In this document: positions 11,070 through 22,819 of the stretch, piece after piece
How positions within the stretch are numbered: position 1 is the first letter of the stretch
How the letters are laid out: every line of letters begins with the position of its first letter
Made by a program: the position numbers and the translations under genes
Notes under the pieces: model-generated
The model's input: the letters and a program-made list of their open reading frames with translations, nothing else
What the model was told of the DNA's origin: nothing
Databases searched by the model: none
Source of the DNA: Trichopria drosophilae
Lineage: Eukaryota; Arthropoda; Insecta; Hymenoptera; Diapriidae
Length of the DNA: 64,000 bases
NCBI GenBank assembly: GCA_030407085.1
Contig: CM059584.1
Span: 7,626,001-7,690,000, forward strand
Reading direction: 5' to 3'

Positions 11070-12146
11070 GTAACAACACATTTAGAAATGTCCAGAAAAT
11101 TATGATACTTCTATGTTATTATAATAACAGAATTTTACTAAAACCTGTAACAGCCAGACAAATTGTGCAACAGTATGAGAAAATTACGAAACTCGTAACA
11201 GAAATATGAATATGAATCAACGAGCGAAGGTGACGTTAGTTTGGTTTCTCGTCGCCAGGAGCAGACGCGACGTTGGCGTCCCTACAAGAAGCTTCCGTGA
11301 TTTCTGTTGTAGAAGTTGGATTTTGATTCGATCATAAGGGATTCCATATAGCCTCGCTTCAGTCATAAAGCATTTCATATCCGAATAATATAAAATCATT
11401 TTGACGTTCACTGTTAAAAATTTCTTTTTGAATTATCTGAAACATGTAACGGAAGCTTTTTACGGTTTCCGTTTCATAATTTTCTAAAACAAAATTTAAT
11501 AATTTTTAGTTATGGTAACAGAAGGCGAATAAAAAAAATTGTTTGCTTCATTAAATTTATCCACATGTTTCATATAGTTATATCCTGAATTCTTCGCTGA
11601 GTTCTTGTTAATAACATAAATAAATTATATAGAACATATCAAATATTTATTGAACCAACACTGATTTTATGCTATTCAGATATGACATGCTTTATGCATC
11701 GAAGCTAGGCTATAGAATCCCTTATGATCGAATAAAAATCCAACTTCTTTAACAGGAATCACGGGCAAACGTTAAAAAAACTTTTGTAGAAATACTAACG
11801 TCACGTCTGCCCCTGGCGACGACAAATTAAACTAACTTCATCTTCGCTCGATTATTCGTGTTCATATTTCTGTTACAAGTTTCGTAATTTTCTGATATTG
11901 CTGCATTATTAGGTCTGTTACATGTTTTCTTAAAATTCTGTTACTCTATTAGCATAAAATTATTAGAATTTTACGAACATTTCTAACAGTGTTGATACAT
12001 TTGAGTACAATGACAATTTATGAATAATATTTTATTATATGCTGAAAAATTATGTGCCAGTGTTGGTTCAATAAATTTGGCATATTTTATATAATTTATT
12101 TACGTAATTAACAGCAAAAACAGCTTCCATTACATGTTTAGTAAAT
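11070..12146. repeat. Nested long inverted repeats
   Basis: An arm at about 11070-11400 is complementary to 11690-12000. Shared words are AAAATTACGAAACTYGTAAC, AGAAATATGAA, CGAGCGAAG, GTCGCCAGG and GCAGACGYGACG. A second arm at about 11440-11690 is complementary to 12040-12146, with AACATGTAAYGGAAGCT and ATTTATTGAACCAACACTG in both. The two arm pairs interleave, so the structure is two overlapping palindromes and not a single hairpin. It is non-coding and diverged, and its ends are not sharp. Confidence 0.7.
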
Positions 12147-12589
12147 TCCTAAAGAAAAGAGAGAGGGTCCAAAAAATTTTGTCCGCAAAACAACATCATA
12201 TAAATGGTGTTTTAAAATACATTATGATCATATATAATAGTAGAATAATAACATAATCACGATCAGTATTGTAGTTCTTCTGTGTAATCTAAATGTCTTG
12301 GACTGACATAAATTGTTGCGTACAGTAACTAACAGCGTTTGATCTGATTCAAGTAGACCCTGTACTTAAAATGCAGATATTACAGAAAAAGTATACAACA
12401 TTTTTTATTTACATGTATATACAATTTTAGTCATTTTAATCTATGAAAAAGAAAACGGAGAATATACATGTTACAAAATGGTTTTTCGACGAAAAAAATT
12501 ATTTCCTTTTGGACTTAAATGTTTTTTTTATCCTGCATCGTTAAAAAGACTAAGTTTTACAGAAAATTAATTACGTATTCATCAACTTT

Positions 12590-12840
12590 TGTTTCTCGTG
12601 TTCCGGAAAACCTCGCTTATTTGACTAAATGTTCGACAACCTCGCTATTTCAACACTGTCGGACCTCGCTAGTTGGACAGTGGGAGGAGACTCCTCCCCT
12701 TCCATGTATCAACTCCGCCATACGCTCATGCTTATAAAAAGGAATGAGCCAATTACATTCTCGAGATGTCATAGTATCGATCTATTGAGGTCAAAGTGCT
12801 ACTGTCTGGAACCTAACATGTCAAACAAGCGAGGTTATAC
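12590..12840. mobile_element. Pogo/Tigger-like non-autonomous element
   Basis: AAAACCTCGCTTATTTGAC near the left and TGTCAAACAAGCGAGGTTAT at the right are inverted ends. Two internal CCTCGCTATTTCAAC and CCTCGCTAGTTGGAC repeats follow the left end. Subterminal repeats of this CCTCG type are common in Tigger/pogo elements. It contains GGGAGGAGACTCCTCCC and a TATAAAAAG word. The boundaries are approximate because the right end abuts the next repeat. Confidence 0.6.
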
Positions 12841-13122
12841 ACAGTAAAAAAAACAGTTCTAAAATTGTTACATATTCAGTTCAGCCTAAAATTGTGCTAA
12901 TTTTCTTAAATTAAGTCAATATTTGCGCTCAATATCTTGTGTGGAAACTTCCTTTTAGTCAATATTCAGGTTTGAAATCAGAATTCTCTAACTTAGGTGT
13001 CACAAGTTCGAAAATTTTTTTTTTAACCATAAATCTCGACTGAAATTAAACTTTGCTGTCTGAAAGTAAGACTTTAAGTGCAAATATTGACTCAATTTAA
13101 GAAGACTTTTTTCTCTGTGTGC
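12840..13122. repeat. Long-hairpin repeat family B, diverged copy
   Basis: CACAGTAAAAAAAACAGTTC and CTAAAATTGTTACAT at the left, and AAGAAGACTTTTTTCTCTGTG at the right, match the family ends at 13478-13838. Internal words TTTTCTTAAATTAAGTCAAT and GAAAGTAAGACTTTAAG are also shared. Confidence 0.7.
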
Positions 13123-13477
13123 TGTACATCAAAATATCCACCACAAAACCCCATCAAACTTGAATTAATTATTAAATATTGAATCAGTAAAGCCAGAAGC
13201 TTTAAAGTGGGTCCAAAATACGCAAAAATATCAACACATATTTACGCTGTTTAAGGGAATTTCTGGCAGGTTTTGAGTCAAAATATCTATTTTATTTATT
13301 ACTGTTTTCGAACCTCCATTTCCTCCGTCTCATGGTTGAAACTACCCGATTGGATTTGAATTTTGAAAAATCGTTCCGTATTCTCTGTATTCATAAGAAA
13401 AGAAATCCGTATGCAAATTTTTTGCTTTCTAAGTGCAAAGATGTCGTCTGAATTGGGTAAGTTAGTTGTAAGTAAGC

Positions 13478-13838
13478 AAATAAGTCTTAAAATTGTTACA
13501 TCTTAAATTCATCAATAAGTGAGGCGTAATTTCAGTCGAAAATTGCGTTAATTTTCTTAAATTCAGTCAATATTTAGGCTTAAAGTCTTACTTTCAGACA
13601 ACAAAACTGACGTTCAGCCAATATTTTGGTTTAAAATAAGATTCGTCTAACTTAGATGCCATAAGCTCGATAAATCTTATTTTAAGCCAAAATATCGTCC
13701 AAAAGTCAGTTTTGCTCACTGAAAGTAACACTTTAAGCCAAAACACTGACTGAATTTAAGAAAATGAACGCAATTTCGAATTTAAATTAAGCCTCACCTG
13801 ATGATGAATTTAAGATGTAACAATTTTAAGACTTATTT
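13478..13838. repeat. Long-hairpin repeat family B, best copy
   Basis: The outer 40 bp, AAATAAGTCTTAAAATTGTT then ACATCTTAAATTCATCA, is exactly complementary to the right end. Arms continue through GCGTTAATTTTCTTAAATTC, AGTCAATATTTAGGC, TTAAAGTCTTACTTTCAG and AATAAGATT. Nearly all 361 bp folds back on itself. Other copies: 12840-13122, 28211-28494, and one split by insertion at 28648-29390. The target duplication is unclear. Confidence 0.8.
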
Positions 13839-13887
13839 TTTTCTGTGAGTTAGGAAGCAAGTTGAATTGGATATCAAATATATATAC

Positions 13888-14684
13888 ACAAGAAAACATT
13901 TTCGGCCGTGTCTAGTGTCGGAGTAAGGCTGTTTTGGCCGTGCGGCTATAAATGGCGATTAAAACTCGAAATCGTTGAAAAGAAAGTTTCTATAAATATA
14001 TACACCTTTGTTATATTATTAAGAACATTTGTGTATAATTTTTAGACGTTTAAGTTATTTATTGATTAACTTTATGATTTGCAAAAGTTGTCAAAAGTAA
14101 ACAAATCTGTACTCTTTTCATTTTAAGGCTTTCGTGTCGAAAATGGTGCAAGATACGCCAAAAATGTACTGATCCTTTTTTGTAGAGTACAAAATTTTCT
14201 ACAAAACAGTCCTAGAGAGGCCTAATCTAAAGTTAATAGATTAGTCGCTAAAAACTTTAACATAAAAGTTGACCATAACCGTTCTCTAATCCCTGATATT
14301 TGACGGAAATTCAAACGTTGCTCATGGCTAACCTACTAAGTTTAGACAAGAACTCTGCGGGGCTTTTTTCTAGAAAATTGAATGCACTACAAAAAAGGTT
14401 CAGTACATTTTTGTCGTATCTTGCACCATTTTCGATACGGACGCTTTAAAATGAACAAAGTACAGATTTGTTTACTTTTGACAACGTTTGCAAACCATAA
14501 AGTTAATCAATAAATAACTTAAACGGCTAAAACTTATACACAAATGTTCTTAATAATATAACAAAGGTGTATATATTTATAGAAACTTTCTTTTTAACGA
14601 TTTCGAGTTTTAATCGCCATTTATAGCCGCACGGCCAAAACAGCCTTACTCCGACACTAGACACGACCGAAAATGTTTTCTTGT
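13888..14684. mobile_element. 800-bp fold-back element with about 310-bp arms
   Basis: The left end ACAAGAAAACATTTTCGGCC is mirrored at the right end. Arms run from 13888 to about 14200 and from about 14370 to 14684. Landmarks in both are GACACTAGACACG, CTATAAATGGCGATTAAAAC, ATATATACACCTTTGTTATA and GTGCAAGATACG. ATAC stands directly outside both ends (13884-13887, 14685-14688), consistent with a 4-bp target duplication. The 170-bp centre is unique and no transposase is encoded. Confidence 0.85.
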
Positions 14685-14857
14685 ATACGTACTGGATAAC
14701 GATATTCCGTTACCAAACAATAGTCGTATATACATCTATACAATAATTCTATCACATCCTCCTCTGATAGTTTTATTTAAAAAATTCCACATTAAATGAA
14801 GAAACCATATATACATCTAGGGCAGGGAGTCCCGTGATTGCCCTACTGAAGAGTCTA

Positions 14858-14930
14858 CACGGGACGAAATGTATATTATTTACAATAGGCACTTGTTTCT
14901 ACGATAGTCGCTAGAGGGACACAAAACCCA
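14858..14930 (+). repeat. Short dispersed repeat with a CGCTAGAGGGA word, copy A
   Basis: GGGACGAAATGTAT, AATAGGCAYTTGTT and TCGCTAGAGGGACACA recur in order at 46503-46575. The CGCTAGAGGG core resembles a diverged CTCF-type half. Confidence 0.6.
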
Positions 14931-15170
14931 TTTATAAGTAAATCACTTACAGATATGAATGTTCCAAATTGAAGGTTTTGTCGCGATTCGTCAAAAAATC
15001 GTCTTCAATCAAAAACCAAAAAAATTATTTTAATTAAAATTGTTATATTATTAGTTAATTGACCTGCAACACCAAGAAATATTAATTATTATTTAATTTA
15101 AAATTAAAGCGGTCAAGAACAAAACTTGTTCGTTGTTATAATTTTCAACGATTACTGTGATTAGTAAGTA
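14931..15170. other. AT-rich sequence, nothing seen
   Basis: No repeat or gene recognised. It ends in a short TAAGTAAGTAAG run (15166-15177) followed by TTGAATTGGG, a word also present at 13450 and 13854. Confidence 0.5.
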
Positions 15171-15734
15171 AGTAAGTTGAATTGGGATGAATCTGATGTT
15201 TTGTTTTTATGTATACCGATTGAAGTAGAATTACTATGTCGAAAGTTCGTCATCAAGGCCTAGGAAACACCAATATTTCCGAAGATAACTATCGGTTGCT
15301 GATGAATGCTTTCCAATAAACTAAAAAGTGCACAATTCCATTGTTTGATGAAGACTTGGAACCCAATGACGCAATGGGGACCGTCTTGACAGTAGCCGTT
15401 CACGGATCCATTCCAACCGTAATAAGGGAGTCCTTGCCTTTACGTAAGCCACGATAGTGCTATATTCGATGCCCGTTACGCAAAACGGCATAATCGCACA
15501 CGACATACGCCGTATACACGCTCCTGCGACCCTGTATATCTAGAACCGACCAGAATGTTTTCTCCTCGAACACGGAATCGCCGCTCGGTAACGGTATAAA
15601 CTAGTGCGAAGTCGGCGAAAAGGCGCAAATACTGCTGCCTATACGTGGGAAGAGCGTAACGTAGGCAGATAACGTAATTAGAACCGATTCGAATCTCTGC
15701 CTAAGGCTACGCTCCCGCGATTATTATTTACGGA
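15171..15734. other. GC-richer unique island, function unknown
   Basis: Compared with its flanks this stretch has more CG dinucleotides and fewer A/T runs. A 61-codon minus-strand frame lies at 15321-15506 but has no recognisable domain or splice context. It could be a decayed exon or a repeat interior; neither can be shown here. Confidence 0.35.
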
Positions 15735-15854
15735 TCACGAACGATGATGGACCTTAGGGTTGCGAGTCTGTGCGAATTTCACAAGGGAGTGATGATTTGG
15801 GAACAAAAAAGGTGGTTTTGAGAAATCTGAAACGTGTTCTAGCCAGAAAACCTT

Positions 15855-18112
15855 TACCTGGGACCATTCCGTTGGGTATGCCAAATAGTTATAGTGACTA
15901 GTGCATGTGGAACCGTTTTTGGTATAAAAGAACGAAATATTATGTTCTAACCTTATCAAGAATGAATATAGTTTAGTTCCGAAAACCAAAAATTCATTGT
16001 ATGAACCAAACCGTTTGTTATAAAACCAAACGGTTCGGTGTAAAACTGAGCAGTTCATTAAAAAATCAATTCTTTATAAGGCCTAACCCACACAGCACAC
16101 TGTCCTGCGGACGTCCTCAGGAGCTCCTCAGGACGTCCAAATGTCCGCTTTTACCATCCTGTTAAGGCCCACAGGACATCCTCAGGACACGGGATGCCTT
16201 GAGGACGTTAATAGGACGATAAACGGAATGGTCATTTGAAATCTATAATCGAACCAGTGTTGCTCTCCTAACGAATCATTTGCTTCTTCTAACAAACAGT
16301 TTGGTTGTTATAACCAACTTTTTGGTTATTACAACAAACCGTTTGGTTCTCATATCTAAGCGTTTAATAACCAATCGTTGGTTCTCTATGTCAAACTAAG
16401 TCTAACTTACCTAAACGGCTTAGAATACAATACTTTTTTTTGTACCAAACACGATTTGTCATGCTTTATTGACTATACAGAAATCTATGTTGTTGGCCAC
16501 CGAATTGTCATTTGAAATGCACGATCGAACCAATGTGGGTCTCCTAACAAACTGATTGGCTCATATTTCCAACTGTTTACTAACCAAACTTTGGTTTTCT
16601 AAAACAAACTAGATTTAATTTACCCGCATAGGTTTTAGATAGTCTTTCCTTCTTTTCTCGTACTAAACATAGTACGTCAGGCCTTGACTATATAGAAATC
16701 TATGTTTGGTCCACATAACGGAATGTTTATTTGGTACCCACAAACTATTTAGTTTCTATCTAGTAGACCAAACATAGATTTATATATAGTCAATAAGGCA
16801 TGATGTACTGTGTTTGGTACGTGAAAAGAAGGAAACATTATCTAAAACCTATGCGGGTAAATTAAATCTAGTTTGGTTTAGAAAACCAAGGTTTGGTTAG
16901 CAAACAGCTAGATATATGAGTCAATCAGTTTGTTAGGAGACCCACATTGGTTCGATCGTGCATTCCAAATGACAATTCGGTGGCCAGGACCAAACATAGA
17001 TTTCTGTACAGTCAATAAGGCATGACAAATCGTGTTTGGTACAAAAAAAAGTATTATATTCTAACCCGTATAGGTAAGTTAGACTTAGTTTGACATAGAG
17101 AACCAACGATTGGTTATTAAACGCTTAGATATGAGAACCAAACGGTTTGTTGTAATAACCAAAAAGTTGGTTATAACAACCAAACTGTTTGTTGGAAGAA
17201 GCAAATGATTCTTTAGGAGAACAACACTGGTTCGATTATAGATTTCAAATGACCATTATGTGAGCCTAATATAGATTTGTATATAATCAATAAGGCATCA
17301 CGAACCGTATTCTCGAACGAGAAAAGAAGGAAACATTATGTGCTAAGCTATTTGGGTAAATTAAATCAGGTTTGGCTCCGAGAACAACCGACTGGGTATT
17401 AAACAGTTCGTTATCAGAACCGAACGGTTGGATAGAAGAATCAAACGGTTCGATTGTGCATTCCAAATGACTATCCTATTTTGAGGACCAAATACAGATT
17501 TTTATATAGTCAATAAGGCATGACGAACTGTGTTTGGTACGCCAATAGAAAGATGACGTGCTAACCTACTCGGGTAAATTAGATCTGGGTTGGCACGGAG
17601 AACCAATAATTGATGATTAAACGGTTCGTTTTGAGAACCAAACAATTGGTTATAAGATCCAAACGGTTGGTTACAAGAATCAAACGATTCGCTACGAGCA
17701 CAACACTAGTTCGACTGTGCGCAACAACTGAGTTTACTTTCCGAAACTTAACCGTTCGGTTGTTTGAATACACATAATAGTCTCTTCGAAGGTAATGTAG
17801 TATATCCATCCATAAGATTTCTGAGTGTGATGATTTTGGGAACAACATAAAACGGGATTCAGCTAGAGAAATGGTACTTGGGGCCAGTATTTTTTACATA
17901 TCAGATCGATTTCTCTGCAGTGACTAAACCATGCGGAACCATGGTTGGTTCATAGAAGGAAAAAAATGTTATTTTCAACCGAACCAAATAAGATCGACCA
18001 GGTTAGAACCAAACGATACGTCATAGGAGCCAACAAATTCATTATAAAAACCAGATCTGTGTGATTATCGAAACCAAATGGTTTGGTTTTGAAAATATAA
18101 GTACCTACACAT
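15855..18112. repeat. Array of 220-280-bp units in both orientations, rich in AACCAAACGGTT
   Basis: A unit reads, in order, GACCAAACATAGATTT, TATAGTCAATAAGGCATGA, CTGTGTTTGGTACG, AAGAAGGAAACATTATGTGC, GGGTAAATTAAATC, AGAACCAACGATTGGTT, GAACCAAACGGTTTGTT and TGCATTCCAAATGACCATT. Plus-oriented units start near 15860, 16766, 16988, 17266, 17485 and 17870. Two minus-oriented units occupy 16227-16711. The minus pair and the next two plus units form a palindrome with arms of about 485 bp (16227-16711 and 16766-17257) and a 54-bp loop. The outer units are the most diverged. No frame is conserved between units. Confidence 0.85.
16098..16219. repeat. Cluster of AGGACGTCC/CCTCAGGA palindromic words
   Basis: CCTGCGGACGTCCTCAGGAG, CTCCTCAGGACGTCC, AGGACATCCTCAGGACACGG and TTGAGGACGTTAATAGGACG follow within 120 bp. 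It separates the first plus unit of the large array from its inverted pair, so it may be an insertion or a breakpoint remnant. Confidence 0.6.
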
Positions 18113-18369
18113 ACATGGATCTGTTCAGTGGCAAATTTTTTTTCAATCCTTGTCATATATAAACCTTATCAAAGACAAAGAAATGTTTCGAACACCGGGT
18201 GAGGTAAAAGATGAAAAATATACCTAAACTACCATAAGTTACGCACTTACACCTGAGCTTTTTTTAAGTCTTTCGACGATCCCGATACCGCAGCTTTTCC
18301 ATTCGTTGTTTTACGTACTATGTTTTTTATGAGCCAAACAGGGACATTCTTATAATTAAAAGTTTTTAA
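18113..18369. other. Sequence between repeats, nothing recognised
   Basis: AT-rich, with a modest GC patch around 18260-18300. No gene or repeat assignment. Confidence 0.4.
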
Positions 18370-18665
18370 AAATATTGGAGGTTATTTCGTGCCATCATTA
18401 GTGATTATTACAAGAAAACGAGTGGCCTAATTGTAATTGTAGCACATTGTAGTTTTATGGCACGTTATATGTGTTTTTCATATTTAACCCCCCTCCAACG
18501 GTGCCTTCCTACCATCCAAAACTTTGGAAAATAAGTGACGTTATTTATTGTCATGATTAGTGACATTTTAAAGAAAAAAAAGGATTACCTAATTGTAATT
18601 GCTGCTTTTATGTCACTTTATGTATATTTTTCAACGTTTACTCATCTCACCACCCATGCCGCTGG
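18370..18665 (+). repeat. Diverged tandem duplication, about 155 bp per unit
   Basis: The first unit holds GTTATTTCGTGCCATCATTA, CCTAATTGTAATTG and TTTTATGGCACGTTATATGT. The second has GTTATTTATTGTCATGATTA, CCTAATTGTAATTG and TTTTATGTCACTTTATGTAT in the same order. It lies next to the Harbinger-type MITE at 18691. Confidence 0.7.
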
Positions 18666-18690
18666 GGTTAGAAACATTTTTTTATTATTA

Positions 18691-18841
18691 GAGGCTGTAC
18701 TTAAATTACGTAACGCCGAGGGGGGGGGGGGGTCCAAGCCTGCGTTACACCCATTGCTAGGTGTTTGGCAAATAGCGTTGCGGGGGGGGGGGGGGGTCCA
18801 GAATACCAAAAAATTGCGTTGCGTAATTTAAGTACAGCCCC
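18691..18841 (+). mobile_element. PIF/Harbinger-type MITE, copy 1
   Basis: The ends GAGGCTGTACTTAAATTACG and its complement ending CAGTACAGCCCC-like (AAGTACAGCCCC) enclose 151 bp. TTA stands on each side (18688-18690, 18842-18844). A 3-bp TTA duplication is typical of PIF/Harbinger. Two long G runs (13 bases at 18720-18732, 15 at 18782-18796) lie inside. The reverse copy is at 26706-26862. Confidence 0.85.
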
Positions 18842-18844
18842 TTA

Positions 18845-19859
18845 ATTGGGTTTATAAACAACAAGGATTAAAAAAAGTTTCATCCGACCAAAGAAAATTT
18901 TTATTTTTGGACTCCAACGTTACAAACTTTAATATCATAAGTTACAAGAATATATCTCTATATTCTACACAGTATAGGATTAAGACTAGTAACCTAACCA
19001 ATTTGTCACATAAAAAAACTCTTTTACATTTTTTTCTAATTTAATTTAAGATAAGAGACAATACTTGGCCAGTTGATTTATTTTTAGAAATTATATTAAT
19101 TATACTCAAACTTGACAATTTATGCGACTGTTAATTCATGACTGGCTACGAATATGAATTCTAAAATATAAAAAATAAGAAATCATAGCATTTTTTACAA
19201 AACTTTTTTTCAATACTCGTCTGCCATGTTGAATTAATCATTATGTATTTTTTAATTACTTCAACTGATTGGCAACTCATAATTTCACTTTGAACAAAAA
19301 TGAATAGTTAAGAGTTGCAAGTAGGAGTTTTCTAAATCTGAATTAATTAAAAACTACTAAATAAAAAACGAAAAGTGGTTTAAACATTCAGTTAGCAATT
19401 AATTTTGTATAATAAATATTGAAAAACTACCAGTTTGTTATTAATTCTAAGAACTACTAAACTCAAATATTCAATTTCTGCTTTTAGTTTGGTCGAATTT
19501 TATTAATAAATTAGTAGTTTTTATTATTTTATAGTAAAAGAATGACCTATTGCTAGTAACCCATTTTTCAGTTTCCATTTGTAGCTTTTAGCTAATTTAG
19601 ATTTAGAGTCAGGCTTAATAATTGTCATATTTCTTTACGATATACAAAAATAATTTTTTGTTACTACCCGATACTGGCTACAATAGTTGCCACCAAAATT
19701 CAGTTTCAAATTTCAATTTTTAAAGACACAGAAGTGAGAGTTAAAGAAGTCTTGAAAATTGCATTTAAGTCAATATTTATTTGATATTGTGTTTTATAAA
19801 AAATTAATAATTATAAATCGTTATTTTTATAGAAAAATGCAGTCGCTTCTAAATGTTCT
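18845..19859. other. AT-rich sequence, no gene seen
   Basis: Only short local palindromes such as AAAACTACTAAAT near 19350 and ATTAGTAGTTTT near 19510. Confidence 0.55.
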
Positions 19860-20380
19860 ATTGGATCGATATGAAACTGTGTAGTCGGTTATTTTTGGGG
19901 TAGCCAATTACAAATCTCATATGAGATTTTTAAAATTCAAAATGGCGTATTCAATCTGGCCAGAATGTAAAAAATTACCTGATCGCGATAAAAATAGGGA
20001 GTGCACCTCAAAAACCCGACATTCAGAAACCAGACGTTTAAAAAAATAGACATTCCAAAATGTACATATTCTGAAATTAAATGCTTAATAAATAAACCCG
20101 TGTTGACCTTTGAGTCTCCTACAAAATTAATCCCTTTGTCAAACATTTTTGACCTTTAAATAACCTTTCCATGAGACCTCAAGGTCGGCGACCCGAGATC
20201 ATTTGTTTATGTAGTGAACGCAGCAATAGGAGTATTTTGAAATTTCGAGTTTTTGAGGTTTACGAATCTGAATTCAGATGTTCAAACATCCAAAACTATG
20301 GATTCAAGGTGGCTAATAAAGGTGCAGAAATTTACTGGATCGAGACGAAACTGGGTATTCTGATTTAGAATTTATTTTTT
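19860..20380 (+). repeat. Two relics of the GGATCC/ATGGCGG family
   Basis: At 19895-19990, GGTAGCCAATTACAAATCT is followed by AAATTCAAAATGGCGTATTC. At 20235-20380, TTTACGAATCTGAATTCAGA, AAGGTGGCTAATAAAGG and GGATCGAGACGAAACTGGGT keep the same order. The short frame across the second relic is the repeat and not a gene. Confidence 0.5.
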
Positions 20381-22819
20381 AAATTTAGAATTTACAAAAT
20401 CTGTATTCAAATTCGTAATCAGTATCCCCCAAAACCGTAGTTTAATTAAAAATAATTCATAAAAAAACTATATGCACGAAAGGATTAAGAATATAAGTAT
20501 AGAATTTGTAAATCGAAAATGGCCATTTTGGTTTTTGAAAACATTTGATTCTAATCATGGGGTTTGAAAGAAAAGGTTTGAAACTGAACCTTGAATTTTT
20601 TCAATTTTTTAACAGCGTTTGCATTAAAATTTACAGAGCTAAAATTTGTGTTCAAATTTCTGAATCTCTGAGACTCAATCCATAATTTGCAAGTGTTGTC
20701 AGTAAAATGAATTTACTCATGAAAACATACATATTTATAATATAATATTTTTTTATAATGTGTAATAAATTTATTATGTCATTCGTCCGGTACAATGTAA
20801 TTTGCAACCAAGACAGACTGATTTATTTAATAAGGAAACTAAAAACTATTTATTTAAGATAGTTAGACATAATTATTTAAATGTGATCTACAAATATTTG
20901 TACTGACATCGTAGCCGATCATGTTCGTTAAACAGATTTTCTGTGACATGAAGTGAGGTTAACTACAGTTTGTGGTGTGTAATTCGAACTGTGAATTTGA
21001 CACGACGTGGTCGTTGATAAAATCTCCAGACGAATGGAGCTCTTTTACCTTCAATAACGATATTTTCAGTCACATCAAAGGAAGTATTTAATGCTCATAC
21101 AACTAGAAAGACTTGAAATTTAATATGTAATCTATTTATCATCAAGTATTAATTGCGTATCGTCTTTTTTTAGGATGAAAGTATTCCCATGCAGTGTTAT
21201 GATGAGTATATTGCATGTCACAATAAAGAATTCAAATATCTTCGGGTATTTTAAAAAGTTATCATTTTTTTTTAATTTATAAACTCCATAGCGCCATTAT
21301 TAAATTAAATTTAAAAAATGCTGTTTAATGATAATTTAATGAAATCTGAAACGTCGGGGACCAAAGTTTTTACTTTCTTTTTACTTAAAATTGCATCGTC
21401 CTGAATTTATAAAGTGTCGATAGATGGCGCTGTGCTGAAATTCCCCTCCGGTTTGTCGATAGCGCCAGGGAACGCGATGAAATTCAAAGTTCACACATAT
21501 CGACAATAAATTCTAAAACAATAACATGATACTGCATTTGAAAAAAAAAGTAGAAATGATTTTTTTCAATGTCCGGTAACGTAGAACATTTACATGGTAA
21601 TTTGAACTACTATTAAGAATAGATGCCTACAAAAGGAAACGGAATTTGAAACACGACTTTCTCGCAGAAGAAAGCACTATTAAAATCTCGGTCATTCACT
21701 AATTATAACGTTGAAGTTAATTTTTTTTCGTGAAGAGTCAATTGGCACTTGACATTCGTCAACTGTTATTGAGCTTCAATAGGAACCACTGCACCGTAAT
21801 ATAAACGTCATCCATCCATTTTGTATTTCAAAAGAATGTGATTCGTTTATTTTATTCATGGGTTTCTCAAATTAATTCAAAATTTGTAAAATCTTTACAA
21901 ATTGTAATAGATTCATGCCATCATCGCGAATATATATATGTTTTAAAATAGCAGTTCTTATAATTTTAACCTTTGCGCCCTGAAAATATTAATATATATA
22001 TATATATATGTATAGTCATTGTTTATGGAAATTTTTACGTAAACAAACTAGTTTATTAATAATGTGTCTTAGTAATATAATTTTAGAAGTTTACGTTTTT
22101 CTGTAATCATATATAAATAATGTATTAAATAATGCAAAATTAAAAATGCCTGTCATACATAATTTATATATGTGAACTGGTCTGTGATGTATATAAAAAC
22201 TTGTACAACTCGTTTCGTGCATCGGTTCATACTAAAATAGATCGTAACAACGAAATTACAAACGTATTTACTTCTTCCAGAAAAAGATAAGAGCAAATTA
22301 CATAAAGCTGTATTGTTTTCGAAACATCAAAAGAAAAATATATATTTTGCTGTGAGCGGTTGCATGAAATGAACATGAATTTTTCCGGAAACCTTTCTTA
22401 ATTTGCAAAAATTATTAGAGCAATTCATTTCATACAGAAGAAAGTTTGATTCTAATTGTGATAAAGAATATTACAAATAGAGACATATTATAGTACTTTT
22501 CCTAAGAATGTTAAAGCATTTTAACCCTTTATTCAATATCATATTTTAATCGTCACTTTTCTTCTAGAAACAAACGATGAATAAATTTTATGAAAATTTC
22601 TAAATATGGCGGCGAAAAGACAAAAAAAAAAATAGAGTAAATTTCGATTTCAATAGGGTTGTGCTGGCTTCATTTGGGTCAGTCGACTGACTACACGAGA
22701 CTTCGATTTTGAAAAAAAATATAATTTTGCAGCCATTTTTGAGCGGCCATTTTTAATGATATATATAATATACGCACTCATAAATTAAGGACAAAACGTT
22801 GACTTTAGATACCTTTTCG
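20381..22819. other. AT-rich, no gene seen
   Basis: Contains a (TA)n run at about 21991-22010. An AGATGGCGCT word at 21422-21431 matches the Drosophila-type CTCF core. A GGCGGC/TGAGCGGCC patch lies at 22607-22750. No coding signal. Confidence 0.5.

Noticed and set aside
15735..16058. 107-codon minus frame
   Set aside because: It overlaps a unit of the 15855-18112 array, and the frame is not kept in other units.
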